Assembly (NCBI GenBank): GCA_018679295.1
Contig: JAHHLP010000191.1
Location: 1-5,766, forward strand
Direction: 5' to 3'
Length of the DNA stretch: 5,766 bases
DNA from: Rhodothermia bacterium
Lineage (GTDB): Bacteria; Bacteroidota; Rhodothermia; Rhodothermales; JABDKH01
Shown here one piece after another: positions 1-5,766 of the stretch. Within the stretch, counting starts at the first letter, position 1, and every line of letters starts with the position of its first letter. The notes under the pieces are model-generated. The model saw only the letters and a list, made by a program, of their open reading frames with translations, was not told the DNA's origin and made no database searches. The position numbers and the translations under genes are program-made.

Positions 1-953
1 TTGCGCAGCACATAGTAGCCGGACGAAGGCAGGTCTTTTCGGTGCTCCGGCTCTATCCCGAGTCGGCGTGCCCGTTCGAGGATAGCTTTTGGCGGTGGCG
101 CAATCTCTGTCGTAGAATCGTTGAGCAAGGCCAACTGGCCATCGGGATGCACGAGCACCGGCAACGCTGCACTCATCCTCGATGCGAAGTCTCTAAGTAA
201 CGTGCCGTCCGGTTCGCTATCGGGTGTAATGCTTATCACGTCAAGAAGGTTGTCGAGCATAAGCGCGTGGTACATCGGGCTCTTCTCAAAGTGCAAGCCA
301 TCTGGCAGAATTTGTTCTTGCAGCTCGGACCGATAGATGTCGTACCCTTTCTTTAGCCACTTAGGTGCCTCGCCGTGGCCCGAAAGGAACTGTCCCGCCA
401 TGACCAGAGCACGCGCGTTCTCCAGTAGATGATTACCGTAGACGTACGTCTCCAGGTTTCTTACGAGAAATGATGCCTGGACGTACAGGCTCCTAAGCAC
501 CTGCGGTTCGGAGATGCCGCATTTGCACCAGTTGGCTATCCTGAGAGAGGTCGGGTAGGGATGCCACCCTGGTTGTTGACCGGGTTCATTTGCTTCGATC
601 CAGGATCGGCACAAAAGAACCTGCTCCGCACTTTCAAGCAGATGAAGGTAGTTGAAGTAGTGAAGGTTGAATTGCCAGAGAAGTGGCGCTTCTTGTGGAC
701 GCCAATTGACCGGATTTCCCAGTTCGATTTCTCGGTCGAGGAAACAAAATCTCCCGGATCTGATGTTGTCGGCGGTATTCCACGGATCGTGAAAGGAGAA
801 GGGCTGCCTGGGGTCAAGCTCTCCTGTGAGCCCTTCCGGCACAGCATGTGCTGCCGTGAACGGTTTCGCGCGGGCAAACACTCGCCCGAGTATCTGCCAC
901 GGCCGAAGATGCCGCAGCGTCGAAAGCATCAAGCGAGCATTCCGGCTATTCAT
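1..953 (-). CDS. Heparinase II/III family (alginate-lyase-like) protein, C-terminus cut by window edge
   Basis: I translated the minus strand by hand: the frame is open from an ATG at 953-951 to the left edge, giving 317 residues. The N-terminus (LRHLRPWQILGRV) resembles the usual opening of heparinase-like proteins from polysaccharide clusters. Next come RIANW, GNHLLEN (Asn174, His175) and SPMYHALMLDN (Tyr228, His229), hallmarks of the all-alpha toroid domain of the heparinase II/III superfamily. By analogy with heparinase III, Asn174 and Tyr228 are probable catalytic residues. SGYYVLR at the cut edge begins the beta-sandwich domain, which should carry the remaining catalytic His. Family members are usually 550-700 residues, so about half is missing. 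Such proteins cleave uronate-containing polysaccharides by beta-elimination, but cluster members are rarely characterised and the substrate is unknown. There is no signal peptide. The frame is open upstream to a stop at 1016-1014 but has no ATG, GTG or TTG there, so 953 is the only reasonable start. No clear Shine-Dalgarno is visible; the gene lies 23 bases after the oxidoreductase stop and is probably co-transcribed with it. Confidence 0.92.
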   Translation of the reverse strand, partial: MNSRNARLMLSTLRHLRPWQILGRVFARAKPFTAAHAVPEGLTGELDPRQPFSFHDPWNTADNIRSGRFCFLDREIELGNPVNWRPQEAPLLWQFNLHYFNYLHLLESAEQVLLCRSWIEANEPGQQPGWHPYPTSLRIANWCKCGISEPQVLRSLYVQASFLVRNLETYVYGNHLLENARALVMAGQFLSGHGEAPKWLKKGYDIYRSELQEQILPDGLHFEKSPMYHALMLDNLLDVISITPDSEPDGTLLRDFASRMSAALPVLVHPDGQLALLNDSTTEIAPPPKAILERARRLGIEPEHRKDLPSSGYYVLR

Positions 954-976
954 GCGATCAAAAAGCCAGGATGGGA

Positions 977-3184
977 TTATGCGTCTGTACTCGCTTTCAC
1001 GTCGAAACCGACGTTAGAAAGATCGATGGGTGCACCCGTGGCCAGCGAGCGCGCAGCGCCAAACACAACCTGCATCACCTCTACGAGCTGCTCGAACGGT
1101 ATCGGGCTTCTACCCTCTGATCTGAACATTCGCACCGTCTCCTCGATCATCGACTCCTGCCCTTTGTCCTGTCCCATCGAACTCCATTTCGTCCGCTTGC
1201 CGGACCGGTATATCTCCACCTTCGAGTAATCATCGAGCAACGCCGTCGTCCCACTGGAGAAGACCTCCAGGCGTTCCTTCGGTGCTGTCTTGTCTCCCAC
1301 CGTGTTGTAAACCAGGGTGCCAACGGAGCCGTCTGCGAATGCGATGGATACGGAAATGTTGTCTCTCGTCTCAATGTCGTCGCGAGTGGTGTCTATTGAT
1401 GTTGCAAACACCGAAATCGGTGCCGCGCCCGCAAGAGAGCGCATCACGTCGATGAAGTGGCACATCTCGCCAACGAGCATTCCACCCCCCTCATCCGGGT
1501 CGTACACCCAAGAGTCAAGCGGGATTGGTCCGCTGTTGACGCGATACAGCATGTGGCGCGGCTCAGAGGGGATCAGCGCATCGCGAATCCTGGCTATGTA
1601 CGGGGAAAACCTTCGATTTAGTCCGACCATTACCGCGGCTGGTACCGACACAATTGAAGTCTCGTAGGCTTCCGTGATCTCACCCAGCTCGCGCTCGTTG
1701 ACAACCATCGGCTTTTCTACAAACACGCTCTTGCCGGCCTTGAGAGATCGAAGGACGAGGTCGGCATGGGTACTGTGCCTCGTTGCCACAAAGATGGCAT
1801 CGGTTGCATCCCCCAGGAGGTCATCAAAGTCTGTAGAACATGATTCGAAACCAAACTTCTCACCCGCTTTTCGGGCGCTGATTCCGGTGGCCGTCACGAG
1901 TCCGGCAAGATGAACGTTCTCGTTCTTCTTGAGACGCGGCAGGAGATGCAGTTGGGCGTAATTGCCGGCTCCTGCAAAGCCTACCCTGAGAGTGTCCTTG
2001 GTCTCAACCTTGGGCTTCAGGTCATCTGCCAACCGGACGCTGGTCTTTGCCTGCGGCTCGGACTCGCCGTACTGAAGCAATACACCGACGAACGGCTCCG
2101 ACCCGGTTTGTATGAGTTCGTAGGCTTCAAGCGCGCGGTCGAAGTCGAAACGGTGTGTCGTCAATGCGTCCACGTCGAGATACCCAGCCGCGATCAGGTC
2201 CAGCACTGCCTCCATGTTGCGCTGCTCGGTCCATCGTACGTAGTCGTATGGGTAGTCGATGCCGCGTTCCTCATAAGCTGGATCGTAGCGACCCGGCCCG
2301 TACGACATCGAGACCTGGAGGGTAATCTCTTTGTGGTAATAGATGTTGCGGGGTACGTCCATCCCAACGGCTCCGACCACGACGACGTCTCCTTTTCGGC
2401 GTGTGATCTCACCCGCCATTTCGATAGGTCCGTTGCTCTTGGTGGACGCAGTAATGATTGTGTAGTCGACTCCGTGTCCGGAAGTGAGGGAGTCGACGAG
2501 CGGCTCCAGTTCCTCGGATGACGAAACGACTCCCGCATCCATCCCCAACTCCTTGCCCCGTTCGATCTTTGCGGAATCGATGTCGATTCCGATGACCTTG
2601 CACCCATTGGCCCTTAATATTTGTATCGTAATCAGGCCTATCAGCCCGAGGCCTATGACAGCCACCGACTCGCCGACGGCTGGCGCCGCTAGCCGGACTC
2701 CTTGCAGCGCGATGCTTGCGACTGTCGTGTACGCGGCGTCGTCAAACGACACTCCGTCCGGCATCCGAGCCACCAGGTTTGACGGCACGTAGTTGACTGA
2801 CGCGTGATTTGCGTATCCGGCTCCAGCAATCGCCACTCGATCTCCCGGAGAGATACCGCGGACAGCGCTGCCGACCTCTAGAACCGTACCTGCCGCTGAA
2901 TAGCCGAGGGGCATCGGTCGGTCCATTTTGGATCGCACATTTCGATAGGTGTTCATTACCCCCTCTTTCCGCGCCTTGTCGATCACCTGTTTCACGAGGT
3001 CCGGTCTGGCCTTTGCTTTGCCAACCAGGCTCTTCTGCGCCAGATCAATCAGCATTTTCTCCGTACCGGCGCTGATCAACGAGGCTGCCGTCGCAACCAG
3101 AACCCCGTTTGGCTGCAGTACAGGAGGTGGAACCACTACGAGTTCGAGGCTACCGGAGCTGATGTCCTGCGTAATCTGCTTCAT
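977..3184 (-). CDS. Bi-domain oxidoreductase: zinc-free MDR dehydrogenase fused to Gfo/Idh/MocA dehydrogenase
   Basis: This is a complete 735-residue protein with two dinucleotide-binding modules. Residues about 1-372 form a medium-chain dehydrogenase/reductase: ISAGTEKM at 37-44 sits where zinc enzymes have the catalytic Cys, the glycine motif is GLGLIG (178-183), and Asp201 ends the next strand (GIDID), which suggests NAD rather than NADP. Residues 311-332 (YPYDYVRWTEQRNMEA) look typical of this fusion family. A charged linker (about 372-398) leads to a Gfo/Idh/MocA domain with GAGNYA (405-410), the catalytic-type VEKP (Lys491) and GGGMLVGEMCHFID with His576. The whole chain has only three cysteines (195, 449, 575), so neither catalytic nor structural zinc is expected in the usual form. 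Homologues occur in exopolysaccharide, capsule and O-antigen clusters next to heparinase-like genes. They presumably oxidise or reduce a sugar or nucleotide sugar in the cytoplasm, but the reaction is not established. No in-frame start lies between the ATG and an upstream stop; a weak purine-rich GAAAAG precedes it. It is the first gene of the minus-strand unit in view. Confidence 0.95.
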   Translation of the reverse strand: MKQITQDISSGSLELVVVPPPVLQPNGVLVATAASLISAGTEKMLIDLAQKSLVGKAKARPDLVKQVIDKARKEGVMNTYRNVRSKMDRPMPLGYSAAGTVLEVGSAVRGISPGDRVAIAGAGYANHASVNYVPSNLVARMPDGVSFDDAAYTTVASIALQGVRLAAPAVGESVAVIGLGLIGLITIQILRANGCKVIGIDIDSAKIERGKELGMDAGVVSSSEELEPLVDSLTSGHGVDYTIITASTKSNGPIEMAGEITRRKGDVVVVGAVGMDVPRNIYYHKEITLQVSMSYGPGRYDPAYEERGIDYPYDYVRWTEQRNMEAVLDLIAAGYLDVDALTTHRFDFDRALEAYELIQTGSEPFVGVLLQYGESEPQAKTSVRLADDLKPKVETKDTLRVGFAGAGNYAQLHLLPRLKKNENVHLAGLVTATGISARKAGEKFGFESCSTDFDDLLGDATDAIFVATRHSTHADLVLRSLKAGKSVFVEKPMVVNERELGEITEAYETSIVSVPAAVMVGLNRRFSPYIARIRDALIPSEPRHMLYRVNSGPIPLDSWVYDPDEGGGMLVGEMCHFIDVMRSLAGAAPISVFATSIDTTRDDIETRDNISVSIAFADGSVGTLVYNTVGDKTAPKERLEVFSSGTTALLDDYSKVEIYRSGKRTKWSSMGQDKGQESMIEETVRMFRSEGRSPIPFEQLVEVMQVVFGAARSLATGAPIDLSNVGFDVKASTDA

Positions 3185-3203
3185 CCAATTCTTTTCGATA
3201 CTA

Positions 3204-3227
3204 ATAAGCCTGGTCCAGTGTACTTAT
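3204..3227. repeat. Small nested dyad, candidate operator or 5'-leader hairpin
   Basis: ATAAG (3204-3208) is matched by CTTAT (3223-3227), and between them lies the odd palindrome CTGG-T-CCAG (3210-3218). The two dyads are not quite concentric (centres about 1.5 bases apart). The element sits 20-43 bases upstream of the oxidoreductase start codon, where it could be an operator overlapping that promoter or a short hairpin in the leader RNA. A further GGTCCAG copy follows at 3229-3235. Arms of only 4-5 bases can arise by chance. Confidence 0.25.
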
Positions 3228-3398
3228 CGGTCCAGAGGCGTCACTGTTTACCCAATCGATCACAGGGCGCCCGACCGAGAGACGCGCAACTATGAAGATA
3301 AATCGGATTAGCGTCGCGACCACGAGTAGAAGGAAAATCAGCCTTCGTCAATGTAGTTTGTGGTTCGAGCCCCAAGAACTAATCCGGAATGTTGGGAT

Positions 3399-3404
3399 GG
3401 AAGG
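3399..3404 (+). promoter_or_regulatory. Ribosome binding site deciding the GH3 start
   Basis: GGAAGG lies four bases before the ATG at 3409. The spacing is short but usable. The ATG at 3397 in the same frame is preceded by weaker candidates such as GGA near 3386-3388, and the earliest in-frame ATG at 3292 would add 39 residues ahead of the signal peptide. The motif together with the signal peptide favours 3409. Confidence 0.45.
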
Positions 3405-3408
3405 TCAC

Positions 3409-5259
3409 ATGCGTATCATCAGCGCACTGTTTGTACTTGCGATGATCTCAGCCTCTTGCGTGGATTCGGACTCAGCCGGCGACGATGGTCCGCCCACAGG
3501 ACAGCAGCTTTATGTTTCATTCGATTCTCGCGTGGATACGCTGCTGGCGCAGATGACACTCGAGGAGAAGGTCGGCCAGATGACGCAGGCCGACCAGGAG
3601 TTCCTTGACGACGTAGACGACATCTCAAAATACTACATGGGCTCCCTTCTTAGCGGGGGTGGCTCCGACCCAGCGACAAACAGCCTCGAGGACTGGCGTG
3701 CGATGTACGAGCGCTACCAGGCGAAGGCACTGGAGACGAGGCTCGGAATACCCTTGCTTTACGGCGTCGATGCCGTGCACGGTCACTCGAACGTCATCGG
3801 CGCCGTTGTCTTTCCCCACAACATCGGACTCGGAGCTACACGAAATGCAGATCTCGTTGAGGAGATCTCCCGAATTACGGCGCTCGAGGTCAAGGCGACC
3901 GGCATCAACTGGGATTTTGCTCCGTGTGTGGCCGTGCCTCGAGACGACCGTTGGGGCAGAACCTACGAGGGATTCGCGGAGGAGCCGGGTCTCGTTGCAG
4001 AACTCGGTGCTGCAGCCGTAAGGGGTCTTCAGGGTGCCGACCCCGGAGCGCCCGAACGAGTCCTTGCTTGCTCCAAACATTTCGTGGGCGATGGCGGGAC
4101 GGCTTTGGGAACGGGCCTGACGAATGCCGGCATAGACTACCCGTTCGATCGCGGCGACACGCGGATGACGGAAGAGGAGCTGCGGCGCGTACACATGGAG
4201 GGCTACGTGACGACGATCGCGGAAGGGGTCGGTACGATCATGCCGTCCTACAGCAGCTGGAACGGCGTCAAGGCGAGTGGAAGTCGTCGTCTGCTCACCG
4301 AGATCGTGAAGGAGGAGCTTGGATTCGAGGGTTTCTTGATTTCTGATTTCGCAGCTATCGACGAGTTGCCCGGCGACTACAAGAGCGACATCATCGAGTC
4401 CATTAATGCTGGAATGGATATGGTCATGGTGCCGGCCGAGTACGAGACGTTCTTCACGCTATTGAAGGAGGCGGTAGAGGAGGGATCGATTTCGATGGAT
4501 CGGATCGATGATGCTGTGCGAAGGATTCTGCGCGTCAAATTCGCCTCGGGGCTTTTCGAGGAGGGCTGGTCGCCGATGGCGGACGAGCGGCTCGAGGACG
4601 CCTTTGGTTCGACGGAGCATCGCGAGGTTGCGCGGCAAGCGGTTCGCGAGTCCCTCGTGCTTCTCAAGAATGATGGTGTGCTACCGCTATCTCGAGACCT
4701 CACGCGGATCCATGTGACGGGGAGCGGCTCCAACGACATCGGGATGCAGAGCGGCGGGTGGACGATCGACTGGCAGGGCGCCCTCGGAGCAATTACAACC
4801 GGAACCACGATTCTAGATGGAATTCGTGAGGCAGCGGGCGAGGTCGAGGTGACGCATTCTGTAGACGGGACCGGTTCGGAAGGGGCCGACGTTGTCATTG
4901 TGGTGGTGGGTGAACGGCCGTACGCGGAGTTCTTTGGCGACGACCTCGAATTACGATTGCCTCCTGAAGACATCGAGACCCTTTCGCGGGCTGCGGCGTC
5001 CGCGTCGCCGGTCGTGACGGTCCTTCTTTCGGGCCGCCCGATGATAGTCAACGAGGAGTTGGAGTCCAGCAATGCATTTGTTGCGGCGTGGCTGCCTGGC
5101 TCGGAAGGCCAAGGTGTTGCTGACGTTTTGTTTGGTGACCACGCGCCGACCGGCAAGCTGTCGTATACCTGGCCGCGCAGTGCGGATCAGCACCCGATAA
5201 ATGTGGGTGACGAAGACTACGACCCTCTGTTCGAGTTCGGGTTCGGGCTGACCTATTAG
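3409..5259 (+). CDS. GH3 family exo-beta-glucanase / beta-glucosidase, predicted lipoprotein
   Basis: This 616-residue enzyme closely follows the barley ExoI-type glycoside hydrolase family 3 plan. Residues 1-16 are a lipoprotein signal (MRIISALFVLAMISAS) before Cys17, followed by an acidic linker. Residues about 41-381 are the TIM-barrel domain, with GVDAVHGHSNV (Asp121), RWGRTYEGF, KHFVGDGGT (223-231), SYSSWNG (280-286) and ISDF, where Asp313 (codon 4345-4347) is the expected nucleophile. Residues about 413-616 are the C-terminal alpha/beta domain, with GGWTIDWQG (Trp451), GERPYAEFFGD, where Glu507 (codon 4927-4929) is the expected acid/base, WLPGSEGQG, and the family-like end FGFGLTY. Such enzymes remove glucose from non-reducing ends of beta-glucans and cello- or laminari-oligosaccharides; the linkage preference cannot be read here. 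Val at position +2 does not match the E. coli inner-membrane retention rule, so an outer-membrane location is plausible. The Ser at -3 of the lipobox is less usual. Length and domains are complete, with no added C-terminal domain. An earlier start at 3397 or 3292 is possible but less likely. Confidence 0.96.
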   Translation: MRIISALFVLAMISASCVDSDSAGDDGPPTGQQLYVSFDSRVDTLLAQMTLEEKVGQMTQADQEFLDDVDDISKYYMGSLLSGGGSDPATNSLEDWRAMYERYQAKALETRLGIPLLYGVDAVHGHSNVIGAVVFPHNIGLGATRNADLVEEISRITALEVKATGINWDFAPCVAVPRDDRWGRTYEGFAEEPGLVAELGAAAVRGLQGADPGAPERVLACSKHFVGDGGTALGTGLTNAGIDYPFDRGDTRMTEEELRRVHMEGYVTTIAEGVGTIMPSYSSWNGVKASGSRRLLTEIVKEELGFEGFLISDFAAIDELPGDYKSDIIESINAGMDMVMVPAEYETFFTLLKEAVEEGSISMDRIDDAVRRILRVKFASGLFEEGWSPMADERLEDAFGSTEHREVARQAVRESLVLLKNDGVLPLSRDLTRIHVTGSGSNDIGMQSGGWTIDWQGALGAITTGTTILDGIREAAGEVEVTHSVDGTGSEGADVVIVVVGERPYAEFFGDDLELRLPPEDIETLSRAAASASPVVTVLLSGRPMIVNEELESSNAFVAAWLPGSEGQGVADVLFGDHAPTGKLSYTWPRSADQHPINVGDEDYDPLFEFGFGLTY

Positions 5260-5275
5260 AGGACGTACTTCTATT

Positions 5276-5303
5276 TCGCCGGGGGCGATCGGCGTCCGAT
5301 TTG
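5276..5303 (+). terminator. Weak candidate terminator after the GH3 gene
   Basis: Two small hairpins abut: TCGCC-GGG-GGCGA (5276-5288) and ATCGG-CGT-CCGAT (5288-5300). The second is followed by only a few T residues (TTGATT), far from a good U-tract. A competing pairing GGACG (5261-5265) with CGTCC (5293-5297) is also possible. It may be a weak intrinsic terminator between the GH3 gene and the transporter gene, or simply GC-rich spacer. Confidence 0.25.
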
Positions 5304-5356
5304 ATTCGTCCCTTCGGGCGCGGTAGGTTTTGGTCGCGCGACTCTCACGATTATCT

Positions 5357-5766
5357 ATGTCCGAAACCGAAAAGAAGGGCCTCAGTCCGCTTGCCTACGA
5401 AGAGCTGGGGCCCGATCAGGAATACCCGCCGTACGTTGCTCCGCAACAAAGCCTCACCGAGTTTACGGTCAAGGCCATCGCTGCCGGCATCGTCTTTGGC
5501 ATTCTTTTCGGGGCGGCCAACGCGTATCTGGGCCTCAGGGTTGGTCTGACGATTTCTACCTCCATCCCCGTTGCCGTTCTGACAGTCGCGCTGTTCAGGG
5601 CGCTTCAAGCTGCGGGGATTGGATCGAGCATACTTGAGGCCAATCTGTCCCAAACAGTCGGATCGGCATCGAGTTCGGTCGCCAGTGGCGTGATATTTAC
5701 GCTGCCGGCGCTGTTCATGTGGGGCCTGCCGCCGTCGCTGCTGCAGATGACCTTGTTGGCAATGAG
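5357..5766 (+). CDS. OPT family oligopeptide transporter, N-terminal part
   Basis: An ATG at 5357 opens a frame that runs off the right edge, giving 136 visible residues. After a hydrophilic N-terminus comes YPPYVAPQQSLTEFTVKA, then a first membrane segment at about 39-58 containing the OPT signature-like NAYLGLRVGLT (55-65), a second at about 63-83 (STSIPVAVLTVALF), the conserved stretch EANLSQTVGSASSSVASG (94-111), and a third segment beginning at about 110. This pattern is characteristic of bacterial members of the oligopeptide transporter superfamily, inner-membrane proteins of roughly 600-700 residues that import small peptides or related solutes by proton coupling. The substrate cannot be told from this part. 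No strong Shine-Dalgarno precedes the ATG. A TTG at 5330 is in frame upstream but poorly placed relative to the nearby GGTAGG, so ATG is preferred. The gene is co-directional with the GH3 gene 97 bases earlier; co-transcription is possible but unproven. Confidence 0.94.
   Translation, partial: MSETEKKGLSPLAYEELGPDQEYPPYVAPQQSLTEFTVKAIAAGIVFGILFGAANAYLGLRVGLTISTSIPVAVLTVALFRALQAAGIGSSILEANLSQTVGSASSSVASGVIFTLPALFMWGLPPSLLQMTLLAM

Larger units (their letters stand above)
3185..3408. promoter_or_regulatory. Divergent intergenic region between oxidoreductase and GH3 genes
   Basis: This 224-base stretch separates two genes that point away from each other, so it should contain promoters for both directions. 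I could not find a -35/-10 pair with good spacing on either strand. Visible elements are a nested dyad at 3204-3227, two copies of GGTCCAG (3212-3218 and 3229-3235), the 8-base palindrome GGGCGCCC (3265-3272) and a small inverted repeat GAAGG/CCTTC (3329-3333 and 3342-3346). The region is in frame with the GH3 gene from 3292 onward, but that extension lacks any recognisable domain and would bury the signal peptide, so I treat it as non-coding. That promoters lie here is inferred from layout, not from a motif. Confidence 0.5.

Noticed and set aside
121..336. Plus-strand open frame of 71 codons
   Set aside because: It is antisense to the heparinase gene and shows no recognisable domain.
536..877. 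Minus-strand open frame of 113 codons
   Set aside because: It is out of frame with the heparinase coding frame on the same strand, which carries GNHLLEN and SPMYH and is uninterrupted from 953 to the edge.
561..1229. Long plus-strand open frame of 222 codons
   Set aside because: It lies opposite the heparinase and oxidoreductase genes, both of which have strong family motifs, and its translation shows no recognisable domain.
1910..2521. Plus-strand open frame of 203 codons
   Set aside because: It is antisense to the middle of the oxidoreductase gene, whose motifs are intact across this stretch; a by-product of codon composition.
3249..3264. Possible CRP-type half site (TCACA at 3260-3264)
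   Set aside because: The partner TGTGA half at the right spacing is absent (TACCC instead).
3352..3360. Possible Bacteroidetes-type -7 element (TAGTTTG)
   Set aside because: It is one base short of TAnnTTTG and has no TTG at the expected -33 position, so it cannot support a promoter or a phylum call.
3356..3378. tRNA-like T-arm (GGTTCGAGCCCC)
   Set aside because: The stem around the TTCGAGC loop has mismatches in the second and third pairs, and no acceptor, D or anticodon arms are found around it.
4377..5156. Minus-strand open frame of 259 codons
   Set aside because: It is antisense to the GH3 gene and has a Ser/Arg/Pro-rich composition typical of a shadow frame.
5310..5319. CC-TTCG-GG mini-hairpin in the spacer before the transporter
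   Set aside because: Only two perfect pairs around the tetraloop and no T-tract; too small to call.

Overview
This window looks like an ordinary stretch of chromosome from a free-living, moderately high-GC bacterium, most likely Gram-negative. That rests on a predicted lipoprotein exo-glucanase and an exopolysaccharide-type gene pair. I cannot assign a phylum from the sequence alone. There are four protein-coding genes, two of them cut by the window edges. I see no RNA gene, insertion sequence, CRISPR array or phage gene.

Left half, minus strand (about 1-3184): a two-gene transcription unit. The upstream gene (977-3184) is a 735-residue fusion of a zinc-free MDR (alcohol-dehydrogenase-like) domain with a Gfo/Idh/MocA sugar dehydrogenase domain. 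It is followed 23 bases later by a heparinase II/III (alginate-lyase-like) gene (953 down to the left edge, C-terminus missing). This pair is familiar from polysaccharide (EPS, capsule or O-antigen) clusters, so the rest of such a cluster probably lies to the left of the window. The heparinase gene has no complete stop-to-stop frame inside the window and is easily missed; the longer frames on the other strand in that region are shadows.

Middle (3185-3408): a 224-base divergent intergenic region between the oxidoreductase and the next gene. It must hold the start signals for both directions and contains a small nested dyad and a repeated heptamer, but no convincing consensus promoter.

Right half, plus strand: a complete GH3 exo-beta-glucanase/beta-glucosidase of the barley ExoI type, predicted to be a lipoprotein (3409-5259). 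After a 97-base spacer with weak hairpins comes the N-terminal 136 residues of an OPT-family oligopeptide transporter (from 5357 off the right edge).

The left pair probably makes or modifies a surface polysaccharide. The GH3 enzyme probably trims glucosides or beta-glucan oligosaccharides at the cell surface, and the OPT protein imports small peptides or metal-chelate-like solutes. Nothing in the sequence ties the left pair to the right pair beyond adjacency, and I found no convincing sign of a novel system. The most checkable oddities are the absence of zinc ligands in the fused MDR domain, a Phe where barley ExoI has a substrate-clamping Trp in the GH3 enzyme, and a polysaccharide-lyase-fold protein without a signal peptide.
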